From Allobogoriella deserti (GTDB taxonomy: Bacteria; Actinomycetota; Actinomycetes; Actinomycetales; Actinomycetaceae), in NCBI RefSeq assembly GCF_042680605.1, contig NZ_JBHUEE010000004.1, positions 1-64,000 on the forward strand: a stretch of DNA of 64,000 bases, written 5' to 3'. Positions 51,742 to 59,311 of the stretch are shown piece after piece. The stretch's first letter is position 1, and each line of letters begins with the position of its first letter. Below the pieces are notes generated by a model that made no database searches, was not told the origin of the DNA, and saw only the letters and a list, made by a program, of their open reading frames with translations. The translations under genes and the position numbers were made by a program.

Positions 51742-52191
51742 TCAGTGCGTCGACGTGATGGCGTCTTTGATCGCTTGCGCGTCGCTGTCGAGGAGCGACC
51801 TCTCGCGCTCCTGCGACTCGGGACAGATGGTCCAGCCGTCTCCTGCGTAGCGAGGGATGACGTGAAGGTGGAAGTGGAAGACCGTCTGAAAGGCGACCTC
51901 GCCGTCACAGACAAAGACGTTAATCCCCTCGCAGCCCATGTCTGAGCGTCGCAACGCTCGTGCCATGTCATGACCGACCGACCAAACGTGAGCACCGATG
52001 ACTCGATCGAGGTCTTCGAGGCCCACCGCGTGCTTGCGTGGCACGACGAGAAGATGGCCGGGCGTGACGGGGTTCAGGTCCATAAAGGCCACAACGATCT
52101 CGTCCTCGTACACCACACTGGCCTCGGCGTGTCCGGTCGCGATGGCGCAGAAGATGCACCTCTCCGCGGCCGATGTCCCGTTCCGTGTCAT
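51742..52191 (-). CDS. HIT-family protein
   Basis: A 149-residue histidine-triad hydrolase or transferase acting on nucleotides. CIFCAIATGHAEASVVYEDEIVVAFMD begins the domain (Cys pair CIFC), MDLNPVTPGHLLVVPRKHA follows, and the catalytic triad HFHLHVIPRYAGDGW lies at about 107-121. The chosen start, ATG 52191 (MTRNGTSAAERCIFC), places the domain near the N-terminus; the open frame extends upstream to 52305. GC content is below the window average. Confidence 0.85.
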   Translation of the reverse strand: MTRNGTSAAERCIFCAIATGHAEASVVYEDEIVVAFMDLNPVTPGHLLVVPRKHAVGLEDLDRVIGAHVWSVGHDMARALRRSDMGCEGINVFVCDGEVAFQTVFHFHLHVIPRYAGDGWTICPESQERERSLLDSDAQAIKDAITSTH

Positions 52192-52342
52192 GCGCGCAAT
52201 AGTCCCACTGCGTGCAGAGAGTGTCGGTGGGGCAGTGCTGTCATGTGCCCCAGATGATTTATCTGATGCGATGCACAGGCGAATAGCCGCGTCGCCGGGG
52301 ATCATGGTGTGTCGCGCTCGGTGCCTCGTGTAGACATGGCGT

Positions 52343-52753
52343 GTGACCGGTTCGGCGACGACTCCGGGCGGCGCCGTGGTCGCCGTCTTCAGCGACTCAC
52401 CAGTAGGCCGGCGATTCCTGCTGCTTCACAGCGCCGAGTTTCCCGTCGGCGAAGCCGGTGACTGGGCGTGGGGCTTCCCTTCGGGGTGCCGCGAGCCGGG
52501 GGAAGACATCGATTCAACGGCAGCCCGCGAACTGGACGAGGAGACCGGGATCTCAGGCGACCTCACGCCGGTCCGCACCCATGACGTCGCTTGGGCCATC
52601 TACTACCTGCAGGTTCCTTGGGGAACTCCTGTCCAGCTCGCGCCCGGTGAGCACAACGCGTACGAGTGGGTTGACCGCGACGGCGCGCTCAGTCGACTCA
52701 AGCCGGCGACGCTCGTCGATAGCTTCCGGCTAGTTCTGCATGCGATCGGCTAG
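52343..52753 (+). CDS. Nudix hydrolase
   Basis: A 136-residue Nudix protein. The Nudix box (G-x5-E-x7-RE-x2-EE-x-G) spans about residues 48-70: GCREPGED, then AARELDEETGI. It hydrolyses a nucleoside-diphosphate-linked substrate; the type is unknown. The start is GTG 52343, with no ribosome-binding site and a TAGACAT stretch upstream. After it, 275 nt (52754-53028) contain no gene, only an AT-rich patch at about 52930-52980. Confidence 0.82.
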   Translation: MTGSATTPGGAVVAVFSDSPVGRRFLLLHSAEFPVGEAGDWAWGFPSGCREPGEDIDSTAARELDEETGISGDLTPVRTHDVAWAIYYLQVPWGTPVQLAPGEHNAYEWVDRDGALSRLKPATLVDSFRLVLHAIG

Positions 52754-53028
52754 CCGAAGAGCCCATTCACATCAGTTCTGTCCCAACTTCGAGACTGTCC
52801 TAGCCGATTCATCACCTGACCCCGCCGTCCGCAGCGACATCTGTCCAGGGCAGAGCCTTGGCCGACCGGCCTGTGGCTGCTCGCCGCCCAGGGGACCGGC
52901 GTGATGCATCAGGTGCACTACGCCGACTGCAGAATGACATAATGTACCTTATCGGATCAGACCTAAGGCTTAGAGGCTCCCAGTCCGGTCAGTCGACACC
53001 GTCGGCGCCTATCTGCATGTGCAACCGA

Positions 53029-53610
53029 TCATCGGCGCACGCGATAACGCAGGTGGAGCACACGGTCGCCCTGGGTCACCACGTCAGGATCGTCCAGCAG
53101 GTGCTGTGTGTCGATCGACCCGAAGTACCGCTTGCCGGAACCGAACACCACGGGCACGACGTCCATCCGCACCTCGTCGACCAGACCGGCGGCCAGGACC
53201 TGTCCGCCCACGTCGCCGGCGGCCACCTCGACGACCCGATCCCCCGCAAGCTCCTGCGCCTTGGCCATGGCCGCCTCGACACCGTCGACGAAGTGATAAG
53301 CCCCCTCGGGATTCCAGCCGTCGGGCTCCGGCCGGTGCGTCACGACGACCACGTGGTCGACCCCACCCGGAGGCTTCCCGTCCCACCCGTTCGTCAGGTC
53401 GAAGACGTGACGGCCGACGATCGTCACCCCGACCCGGTCCCAGTACGGTCTGGTGTAGTCGTACGACGTCTGCGAGACCGTCATTTGGCCACTCTCATCC
53501 AACGGGACATCACCGTTGAAGTACCAGTCGAAGAGGTGCCCGGGCCGGTCCTGCTCATCGGCGATGAAGCCGTCCACTGACACCACGTTGTACATGACCA
53601 CCGTGCCCAT
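53029..53610 (-). CDS. dihydrofolate reductase-like (RibD C-terminal) protein
   Basis: A 193-residue member of the RibD-C/DHFR-like family, used for reductions in the folate or riboflavin style but mostly of unknown substrate. VVMYNVVSVDGFIADEQDRPGHLFDWYFNGD is the N-terminus in parts, VTIVGRHVFDLTNGWDGKPPGG follows, and VEVAAGDVGGQVLAAGLVDEVRMDVVPVVFGSGKRYF is the C-terminal hallmark. ATG 53610 has GGAAGGAACCCGC upstream. It is codirectional with the AraC gene 67 nt upstream. Confidence 0.87.
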   Translation of the reverse strand: MGTVVMYNVVSVDGFIADEQDRPGHLFDWYFNGDVPLDESGQMTVSQTSYDYTRPYWDRVGVTIVGRHVFDLTNGWDGKPPGGVDHVVVVTHRPEPDGWNPEGAYHFVDGVEAAMAKAQELAGDRVVEVAAGDVGGQVLAAGLVDEVRMDVVPVVFGSGKRYFGSIDTQHLLDDPDVVTQGDRVLHLRYRVRR

Positions 53611-53677
53611 GCGGGTTCCTTCCTGTGGGATGCCCTGGCACGGTAGGCAGGCGCGACCCTGCAGCGCTTGTACAAAA

Positions 53678-54523
53678 TCAATCGGCCGGTAGTGGCCAGC
53701 TGTCCAGCGCGTGGCCGGGATGCTCGCGGAGGAATTGCCGGCGCACTTCGAGGTATCGCGTCGGGGTGAGCCCGGTGAACGTCCGGAACTCGTGGCCGAA
53801 GTGCGCCTGGTCGTAGTAGCCCGAGCCGGCGGCGAGCTCGGCCCAGTCGACCGGTCCGGCCGGGTCGATCGAGAACACGGTGGCCATGAAGCGGTAGCTG
53901 CGGGCCAGCCGCTTCGGCGTGACGCCGATCAGTCTCTTGAACGTCTGGGTCAGGTGAGTGCTGCTGACACCGGATGCCTCCCGCAGGTCACCGATCGGCA
54001 CCGCCCCGCGGGTTGCCGCGATGACGTCGCCCATATGGCGAACCAACTCGAGCCCGGAAATCTCACCCAGGCGTTGCATGAGCTCCTCCTCGAGGATGGT
54101 CAGCATCTCCTGCGGTCCGCCCGCCGCGGCCAGCCGGTCTCGCAGCTCCGCAACGGCGGGCGCGCCCCACACCTGCTCGACCGTCACCGGACGGTTACAC
54201 AACTCCGCCGCGGGAATCGGCAGGAATGCCGCGGGTCCCCACGGTTTGAAGTGCACGCCGACTGAGCGCGTCCCGGGTGGATAGCCGAACTCCACCGCGC
54301 GCGTGGACGCGGTCACCACGCAGCCGTCGGCGTACGCCTCCGTCGCGAGGCCCGGACCGGCCCGAATGCAGAAGGGTGTCCCGAGGTTGACGACGAGAAA
54401 CGCCGCCGGCGACGGCGGCAGCGTCAACCGAGCGTACGGCGGCTCGCCCGCCAGGTAGTAGATGTCGTCGATCAGTCCGTCCAGCGGCGTTCGCGGCACC
54501 CGGGACACATACCTCACATGCAC
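53678..54523 (-). CDS. AraC-family transcriptional regulator
   Basis: A 281-residue protein. Residues about 1-165 form a sensory domain of the DUF6597 type (LTLPPSPAAFLVVNLGTPFCIRAG, GVHFKPWGPAAFLPIPAAEL). The C-terminal AraC double HTH spans about 175-270: IGDLREASGVSSTHLTQTFKRLIGVTPKRLARSYRF and LAAGSGYYDQAHFGHEFRTFTGLTPTRYLEVR in parts. The GTG start at 54523 (reading MHVRY) was chosen from family-like N-termini; the open frame continues upstream. It is divergent from the VOC gene at 54612. Confidence 0.82.
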   Translation of the reverse strand: MHVRYVSRVPRTPLDGLIDDIYYLAGEPPYARLTLPPSPAAFLVVNLGTPFCIRAGPGLATEAYADGCVVTASTRAVEFGYPPGTRSVGVHFKPWGPAAFLPIPAAELCNRPVTVEQVWGAPAVAELRDRLAAAGGPQEMLTILEEELMQRLGEISGLELVRHMGDVIAATRGAVPIGDLREASGVSSTHLTQTFKRLIGVTPKRLARSYRFMATVFSIDPAGPVDWAELAAGSGYYDQAHFGHEFRTFTGLTPTRYLEVRRQFLREHPGHALDSWPLPAD

Positions 54524-54599
54524 AGCATCGCCGACGCCCCGTTCGCATGGCACGTGGCGGCGTTCTACCACCGACGGCTGCCTCGACTCCCCCGGCGCG

Positions 54600-54605
54600 T
54601 ACGTT
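54600..54605 (+). promoter_or_regulatory. -10 box for leaderless VOC-protein mRNA
   Basis: TACGTT is followed by 6 nt and the ATG at 54612. No Shine-Dalgarno sequence is present. Confidence 0.5.
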
Positions 54606-54611
54606 GGGACC

Positions 54612-55331
54612 ATGTACCTGGAGAACCTCATCTTCGACGCCGTCGACCCACGGCGACTGGGCGGGTTCTGGGAGGCGGCCGTCGGCGGTGACCGCCTCAC
54701 CGACGAGGCCGACGTCGTCGAGACACGCATGACGATCGAGGGTGGTCCCGTCCTCGATCTGTGCTTCGCGCGGGTGCCCGCGCCGCCGTCCGAGCCTCAG
54801 CGGTTCCATCTCGACCTGCTCGGCGGCGACCGTCAGGGCGAGGTGGTCGAACGACTCGTCGCGCTCGGTGCGCGGCACGTCGACATCGGCCAGGGTGAGG
54901 TGCCGTGGGTGGTTCTCGCCGATCCCGAGGGCAACCCGTTCTGCGTCATGGAGCATCGGGACGCCTACACCGGGACCGGCCCGATCGCCGCACTCCCCCT
55001 CGATTCGGCCGACCCCGTCCGCGACAGTGAGTTCTGGTCCTGGCTCACCGGATGGACGAATGCGCCGGGAGTCGCCCCGCGGACGCTTCGCCACCCTTCC
55101 CGCCGCGGCCCGCTTCTCGAGTTCTGCCCAGAGCCCGAGCCCAAGGGTGTGGCGAAGAACCGACTGCATCTCGACATCCGGCTCGAGGCCGGTGACGACG
55201 CGGACGAGGTCGCCGCCGGCATCGCCGAGCGCGGCGGACACGAACTCCACCCCGACTGGGGCGAGCTGCCCTGGCGGGTCTACGTCGACCCGTCCGGCAA
55301 CGAGTTCTGTGTGCTGCCCGCCCGGTCATGA
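54612..55331 (+). CDS. VOC-family (glyoxalase-like) protein, two modules
   Basis: A 239-residue protein with two vicinal-oxygen-chelate modules (about 1-118 and 125-239). Matching motifs are HLDLLGGD and HLDIRLEAGDD, and VLADPEGNPFCVME and VYVDPSGNEFCVLP. Metal ligands could come from these His and Glu. The family includes glyoxalases, dioxygenases and antibiotic-binding proteins; the substrate is unknown. ATG 54612 is leaderless-type. It is divergent from the AraC regulator, which may control it. Confidence 0.85.
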   Translation: MYLENLIFDAVDPRRLGGFWEAAVGGDRLTDEADVVETRMTIEGGPVLDLCFARVPAPPSEPQRFHLDLLGGDRQGEVVERLVALGARHVDIGQGEVPWVVLADPEGNPFCVMEHRDAYTGTGPIAALPLDSADPVRDSEFWSWLTGWTNAPGVAPRTLRHPSRRGPLLEFCPEPEPKGVAKNRLHLDIRLEAGDDADEVAAGIAERGGHELHPDWGELPWRVYVDPSGNEFCVLPARS

Positions 55332-55428
55332 CGGCCCGGACCGAAAGCATCGTCTTCACGCCACCACGGGCGAGCCCTGCCTGACCGGCTTCTTGCGACC
55401 AATCCCGCGTCGTGGCAACGTCCAAGCC

Positions 55429-55743
55429 ATGACCGTCCTGGGCCTGCTGCTGTTCGGTGGCGGCGTCCTGCTCGCCACCCTGGCGCAACTGCGCATCAGC
55501 AACACACACGCGTCTCGCCGTCTGTCCTGGTGGCGCGATCCGCCCGCGGCACTCGGCGCGCGAATCCTCCGCGCGCTCGGCGCGGGCGCCATCATCGCCG
55601 GCGTGCCCGCCGTGACCGCCGCCACGGGCTGGCCCTGGTGGAGCGTCGCGGTCGTCGCTCCCGCCGCCTTCATTCCTGGCTTCGCTGTCATCGCCCGGCA
55701 CAATCACCGGCTACATGCCGCTACTCCCCCACCGACGGCGTGA
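55429..55743 (+). CDS. small membrane protein, unknown
   Basis: A 104-residue protein with three hydrophobic stretches (TVLGLLLFGGGVLLATLAQL, LGAGAIIAGVPAVTAATG, VVAPAAFIPGFAVIA) and a His-rich C-terminus. No family is recognised. ATG 55429 has no obvious ribosome-binding site. It ends 40 nt before a strong bidirectional terminator. Confidence 0.6.
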   Translation: MTVLGLLLFGGGVLLATLAQLRISNTHASRRLSWWRDPPAALGARILRALGAGAIIAGVPAVTAATGWPWWSVAVVAPAAFIPGFAVIARHNHRLHAATPPPTA

Positions 55744-55783
55744 CCCGAGGAGGTGTCGTCGCCGGGCGACACGTCAGACAGAA

Positions 55784-55813
55784 GCGCGGCAGGGCGTCGC
55801 CACCCTGCCGCGC
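55784..55813. terminator. strong bidirectional hairpin terminator
   Basis: GCGCGGCAGGG and CCCTGCCGCGC pair perfectly (11 bp) around an 8-nt loop. It is T-richer on the right (CTCTCGCTCTTC) and reads TTCTGTCTG on the other strand. It sits between the convergent membrane-protein gene and the 51-aa ORF on the minus strand. Confidence 0.75.
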
Positions 55814-55838
55814 CCTCTCGCTCTTCGCTGAGCTCTGC

Positions 55839-55994
55839 TCAGGCGCCGAGCAGCGAGTGATAGTCCGGCTCCCGGTGCGCGCACCGACGCCGCGCATCCT
55901 CGGAGACCGGTGTGCCATGACGCATGGCATTCGCCGTATCCACCGCGGCGGCAACCTCCCGAATAGCACCCCACAGCTTGCTGACCAGGACCAT
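55839..55994 (-). CDS. 51-residue small protein divergent from TetR
   Basis: ATG at 55994 and TGA at 55841-55839 enclose a 51-residue frame: MVLVSKLWGAIREVAAAV, then DTANAMRHGTPVSEDARRR, ending HSLLGA. The ribosome-binding site GTAGGGGG lies about 6 nt before the ATG. The protein looks like an amphipathic helix followed by a short basic tail; no domain is recognised. Support for a real gene: good ribosome-binding site, promoter space shared with the TetR gene and its twin operators, and the strong terminator 26 nt after the stop. It is probably the target of the TetR protein. Confidence 0.65.
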   Translation of the reverse strand: MVLVSKLWGAIREVAAAVDTANAMRHGTPVSEDARRRCAHREPDYHSLLGA

Positions 55995-56006
55995 CACGAC
56001 ACCCCC

Positions 56007-56057
56007 TACACTGATCTGTGAACCTACGGCAGCAACGTACTTTCACAGACCTGTGAA
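56007..56057. promoter_or_regulatory. twin operators and promoter of the TetR gene
   Basis: TTCACAG-AC-CTGTGAA at 56042-56057 is a perfect 7-bp inverted repeat, and TACACTG-AT-CTGTGAA at 56007-56022 is a second, imperfect copy 35 bp upstream. TCTGTG (56015-56020) and TACTTT (56038-56043), spaced 17 nt, form the plus-strand promoter, so both operators overlap its elements. The first copy also lies close to the start of the minus-strand small gene. Dual control by the TetR protein is inferred. Confidence 0.7.
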
Positions 56058-56065
56058 CGCAAGAG

Positions 56066-56641
56066 GTGAGCGTGAATTTCGAGGAAACGGATATCGACGA
56101 TCTGACGCCCGGTGCACGGCAGATCCTCGAGGTTGCCTCAGAGCTGTTCTACGACCACGGGATCCACGCCGTCGGGGTCGACACGATCGCCGCCGAGTCC
56201 GGCGTCACGAAGCGCACGCTGTATAACAACTTCGGCTCCAAGGACTCCCTCGTCACGAGCTATCTGCAGAATCGCCATTCCGGTTGGTGGCAGCACCTCC
56301 AGGACCGACTGGCGGATGCTGTCCCGCCCCGCGCCCTGACCGTCTTCGACGTCTACGCCGAGGACTCCCCCGCCATCACCCGCGGCTGCGCGTTCCTCAA
56401 CGCCGCGGCCGAGATACCGCCCGACCATCCGGCCTACGCCGTCATCCGCTACCACAAGCAATCCATCGAGGAGCAGCTCTGCGTGCTCATCGCCGAGGAC
56501 TCCCCCGCCGCAGCCGACCCACAGCGTCTGGCACGGCACCTGTTCCTCCTCCTCGAGGGCGCGTTCGCTCATCAGGGCATCAGCGGCCACGGCCTGCTGA
56601 TGGAGGCGCGCGAGATCGCCGCCGACCTGCTGGTCCGCTAG
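56066..56641 (+). CDS. TetR-family regulator
   Basis: A 191-residue TetR protein. The HTH is at about 17-63 (ILEVASELFYDHGIHAVGVDTIAAESGVTKRTLYNNFGSKDSLVTSYLQNR in parts), and FLLLEGAFAHQGISG marks the C-terminal domain. The start is GTG 56066, or more likely GTG 56072, which has AAGAGGTGAGC at a better distance. Twin palindromes in its promoter indicate autoregulation and probable control of the divergent 51-aa gene. The downstream epoxide hydrolase gene is convergent. Confidence 0.87.
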   Translation: MSVNFEETDIDDLTPGARQILEVASELFYDHGIHAVGVDTIAAESGVTKRTLYNNFGSKDSLVTSYLQNRHSGWWQHLQDRLADAVPPRALTVFDVYAEDSPAITRGCAFLNAAAEIPPDHPAYAVIRYHKQSIEEQLCVLIAEDSPAAADPQRLARHLFLLLEGAFAHQGISGHGLLMEAREIAADLLVR

Positions 56642-56678
56642 CGCTCAGGACGGCCCCGGCCCCTTCCGAGCGCGGCGA

Positions 56679-57854
56679 TCACCGAGCCGGCGCAGCCAAC
56701 ACCGCCGCGAGCCCCTCCCGAAGATCTGCGACGAAGTCACCGGGTACCTCCAGAGACGGGAAGTGACCGCCGGCCTCGGGCTCGTGCCACCGGACGATCC
56801 GGCGATACCGCTGCTCGGCCCACGGGCGCGGGCACTTCTCGGGGTCGCGCGGGTACATGGTGAGGGCCGACGGCACGTCCACGCGCAGTTCCGGGTCGAG
56901 CGAATCGTGACTCTCGTAGTAGATCCGGGCCGCCGAGGCCGCGGTCCGGGTCAGCCAGTACAGCGTGACGTCGTCGAGGATCCGGTCCACCGGGATCCTC
57001 TCGAACGCAGAGTCCTCGGTATCCGACCACTCGGCGAACTTGTCCAGCATCCAGGCGAGCAGCCCTGCCGGTGAGTCCACGAGCGCGTACCCGATCGTCT
57101 GCGGCCGGGTCGCCTGTTGCTTCGCGTACGCGGCGCGGTTGCTCCAGAAGTCGCGGGTCGACTCGGCCCAGGTGCGCTCGGCGTCCGTGAGCCCGTCCAT
57201 CGTCAGTCCGGGAGGTCCCTGCGCGAACGTGGTGTGGATCCCCAGAACGTGGTCGGGGTACCGCCCGGCGAGGATCGTCGTGATGTTCCCTCCCCAGTCG
57301 CCGCCGTGGGCGAGAAACGTGTCGTACCCGAGCCGATTCATCAGGTCCACCCAGGCCGCCGCGATCTTCTCGGTGCCCCAGCCGGTCACGGCCGGCTTGT
57401 CGCTGTAGCCGAAACCCGGCAGCGATGGGACGACCACATGGAAGGCCGGCGCCGCAGGATCCGCCGGGTCCGCCAACTGGTCGACGACGGCGGTGAACTC
57501 CGCCACGCTTCCCGGCCAGCCATGCGTGAGGATCAGCGCCGTGGCATCGGGTCGGGGTGAGGGGCGGTGAAGAAAATGGATCCCCAGGCCGTCGATGACC
57601 GTGCGGAACTGGCCGATCTCCCGCAGACGACGCTCGAACCTGCGCCAGTCATACGCGGTGCGCCAGTGGTCCAGGACCGCCGCGAGGTCACCGAGCGGAA
57701 CCCCCTGGTCCCAGCGCCGCGGATCGGGCGCGGGACGGTAGACCGTCTCCGGCTCCGGGAGCCGCGCCGCGGCGATCCTGGCTCGCAGATCTTCCAGGTC
57801 GGAGTCGGTGGCGCGGGCGTCGAACGGGTGCACGTCGTCGGTCGGGCGTGGCAT
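56679..57854 (-). CDS. epoxide hydrolase (EHN-type alpha/beta hydrolase)
   Basis: A 391-residue microsomal-type epoxide hydrolase. The N-terminal EHN region is at about 1-90. The oxyanion motif is HGWPGS, the nucleophile Asp is in AHGGDWGGN (near 187), the cap region has AKQQATRPQTIGYALVDSPAGLLAWMLDKF, and the catalytic His is in EAGGHFPSLEVP. It should open epoxides to diols in the cytosol. ATG 57854 has CAGGAGGACAC upstream. It is divergent from the CGNR regulator, with twin operators in the 99-bp gap. Confidence 0.9.
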   Translation of the reverse strand: MPRPTDDVHPFDARATDSDLEDLRARIAAARLPEPETVYRPAPDPRRWDQGVPLGDLAAVLDHWRTAYDWRRFERRLREIGQFRTVIDGLGIHFLHRPSPRPDATALILTHGWPGSVAEFTAVVDQLADPADPAAPAFHVVVPSLPGFGYSDKPAVTGWGTEKIAAAWVDLMNRLGYDTFLAHGGDWGGNITTILAGRYPDHVLGIHTTFAQGPPGLTMDGLTDAERTWAESTRDFWSNRAAYAKQQATRPQTIGYALVDSPAGLLAWMLDKFAEWSDTEDSAFERIPVDRILDDVTLYWLTRTAASAARIYYESHDSLDPELRVDVPSALTMYPRDPEKCPRPWAEQRYRRIVRWHEPEAGGHFPSLEVPGDFVADLREGLAAVLAAPAR

Positions 57855-57892
57855 GTGTCCTCCTGACAGTGGGGCCGGCCACGTACTCTGTG

Positions 57893-57951
57893 AACCAGCT
57901 ATGCCGGTTCTAGCAGGCGCACGGCATGCTGCGCAACCGGCTAAGGTGGTT
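57893..57951. promoter_or_regulatory. twin 17-bp operators of the CGNR/epoxide-hydrolase switch
   Basis: AACCAGCTATGCCGGTT (57893-57909) and AACCGGCTAAGGTGGTT (57935-57951) share 13 of 17 positions. Each is near-palindromic (AACCRGC-TAN-GSYGGTT) and their centres are exactly 42 bp apart, four helical turns. The second contains the -10 box TAAGGT (57942-57947), which ends 6 nt before the CGNR gene ATG. Repression of both divergent genes by the CGNR protein is inferred. Confidence 0.65.
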
Positions 57952-57953
57952 CC

Positions 57954-58532
57954 ATGCCTGACCGCCTCCCCGAGTTCCGCCTCGGTAGCGTGTTGTCGAC
58001 CAGCTTCACGGCAACGTTGACCGAACGTCGTGGGGACCCAGTCGAACGGATCCCGACGCCGCAGCGCCTGCTCGACTGGCTCGCCGTGAACGGCCTCCCG
58101 GTGGGCTCCTGCACCACCGACGAGTTCACGCTCGCCCGGCAGCTACGGGAGGCGATCCATGCCGCGGCGACGGCGCGGGCGAGCGATCATCCGCTGCCGC
58201 CCCAGGCCGTCCGGACCATCAATGACCGCACCACGCAGGGCCGGCCCGCGCCGGTTCTGACGCTCGACGGCCGGCGCGAGTGGCGGCTCGACGGTGTCAC
58301 CGACGCACTGGCGGTGATCGCCGCCGACGCCATCGGCATACTCACCGGTGAACGCGAAGGGCGGATGGCCCTGTGCGCCTCGCCGACGTGTCGAGCGGCG
58401 TTCTTCGACACCAGCCGAAGTCGGAGCCGTCGGTGGTGCGAGATGAACACCTGCGGCAATCGCCAGAAGAAGGCGCGGTTCCTCGCCAACCAGCGACGGA
58501 CCGGAGGCGACACTCCGGCGGGCGACGCCTGA
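57954..58532 (+). CDS. CGNR zinc-finger regulator (ABATE domain)
   Basis: A 192-residue protein. The N-terminal ~110 residues are an ABATE-type stress/ligand domain (STSFTATLTERRGDPVERI, LARQLREAIHAAATA). The C-terminal zinc finger CASPTCRAAFFDTSRSRSRRWCEMNTCGNRQKKARF (in parts) has the four Cys and the eponymous CGNR. Such proteins are DNA-binding regulators. The mRNA is leaderless-type. Its promoter carries twin operators shared with the divergent epoxide hydrolase gene. Confidence 0.87.
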   Translation: MPDRLPEFRLGSVLSTSFTATLTERRGDPVERIPTPQRLLDWLAVNGLPVGSCTTDEFTLARQLREAIHAAATARASDHPLPPQAVRTINDRTTQGRPAPVLTLDGRREWRLDGVTDALAVIAADAIGILTGEREGRMALCASPTCRAAFFDTSRSRSRRWCEMNTCGNRQKKARFLANQRRTGGDTPAGDA

Positions 58533-58565
58533 TCACTGACCTGTCGCCGGCCGAGCCCGCTCCCG

Positions 58566-59261
58566 TCACAGGTTCACTGGGACCACCGCCGGACGGCGCA
58601 CGACGTCCAGGGCGATGAATGCGCACGCCACGAACGACGGCCACAGGGCGAGCCGCTCGATCAGGCCACCCCATTGCACCTCGAGCCGCACGAGCATGAG
58701 CAGTCCGGCCGCGGCGCTCAACGCCCCCATCACGATCAGCCACCACGCCCCGGACCGTCGCGAACGAATCACCGCCGCCCCGGTGAGCACCATCGCCGCT
58801 CCGCTCAGGACGATGCCCGGGGCCGAGACCAGAGCATGCAGGGTGAGCATCTGGTCGAGCGGAGTCAGGCCGCTTCCGATCGACGACGCGCCCGCGATGA
58901 CCCACGCCACCACGGCCGCCGTCGTCGTCCGACCCCGCGGAAGCACGCGCCGCAGCAGCACCGCTCCCACCGCCATGGCAAGCCCGAACACCACGAACGA
59001 GGCGTTCACCACAGTGTGCAACGGCGAGCACACCGGGACGTCCTCAGCCGGATACGGGATCGTCGTGCACGTGGTCGCCCCCAGGTCGCTGATGGTGTTG
59101 TGCAGCAGGCTGTACGGCGCCCTGGAGAGCCCGGTGGCGAGCAGTTCGACCAGAAGGTAGACGGGCTGCGCCAGCCACAGCGTCGAGCCGATGCGCAGAG
59201 CCCGGGACGAGGGCGCGGTTTCCATCTCCCGATGCTCGGCACGATCCTCCGGCGTCGTCAT
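58566..59261 (-). CDS. DUF998 membrane protein
   Basis: A 231-residue protein with about six membrane segments. LWLAQPVYLLVELLATGLSRAPYSLLHNTISDLGATTC is the conserved N-terminal signature of DUF998 in parts, and SPLHTVVNASFVVFGLAMAVGAVLL follows. The function is unknown. It is last in a codirectional run (63872 to 58566) containing kinase, AraC, VOC, PPOX and UvrA2-like genes. Confidence 0.85.
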   Translation of the reverse strand: MTTPEDRAEHREMETAPSSRALRIGSTLWLAQPVYLLVELLATGLSRAPYSLLHNTISDLGATTCTTIPYPAEDVPVCSPLHTVVNASFVVFGLAMAVGAVLLRRVLPRGRTTTAAVVAWVIAGASSIGSGLTPLDQMLTLHALVSAPGIVLSGAAMVLTGAAVIRSRRSGAWWLIVMGALSAAAGLLMLVRLEVQWGGLIERLALWPSFVACAFIALDVVRRPAVVPVNL

Positions 59262-59311
59262 CCACCGAACGAATGACGACGCCGGGTGACGCGGAGAGGT
59301 CGACGGGGACG

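Noticed and set aside
52920..52980. AT-rich near-palindromic patch as a resolvase or att site
   Set aside because: Imperfect symmetry, no second copy found and no recombinase gene nearby other than the decayed integrase.
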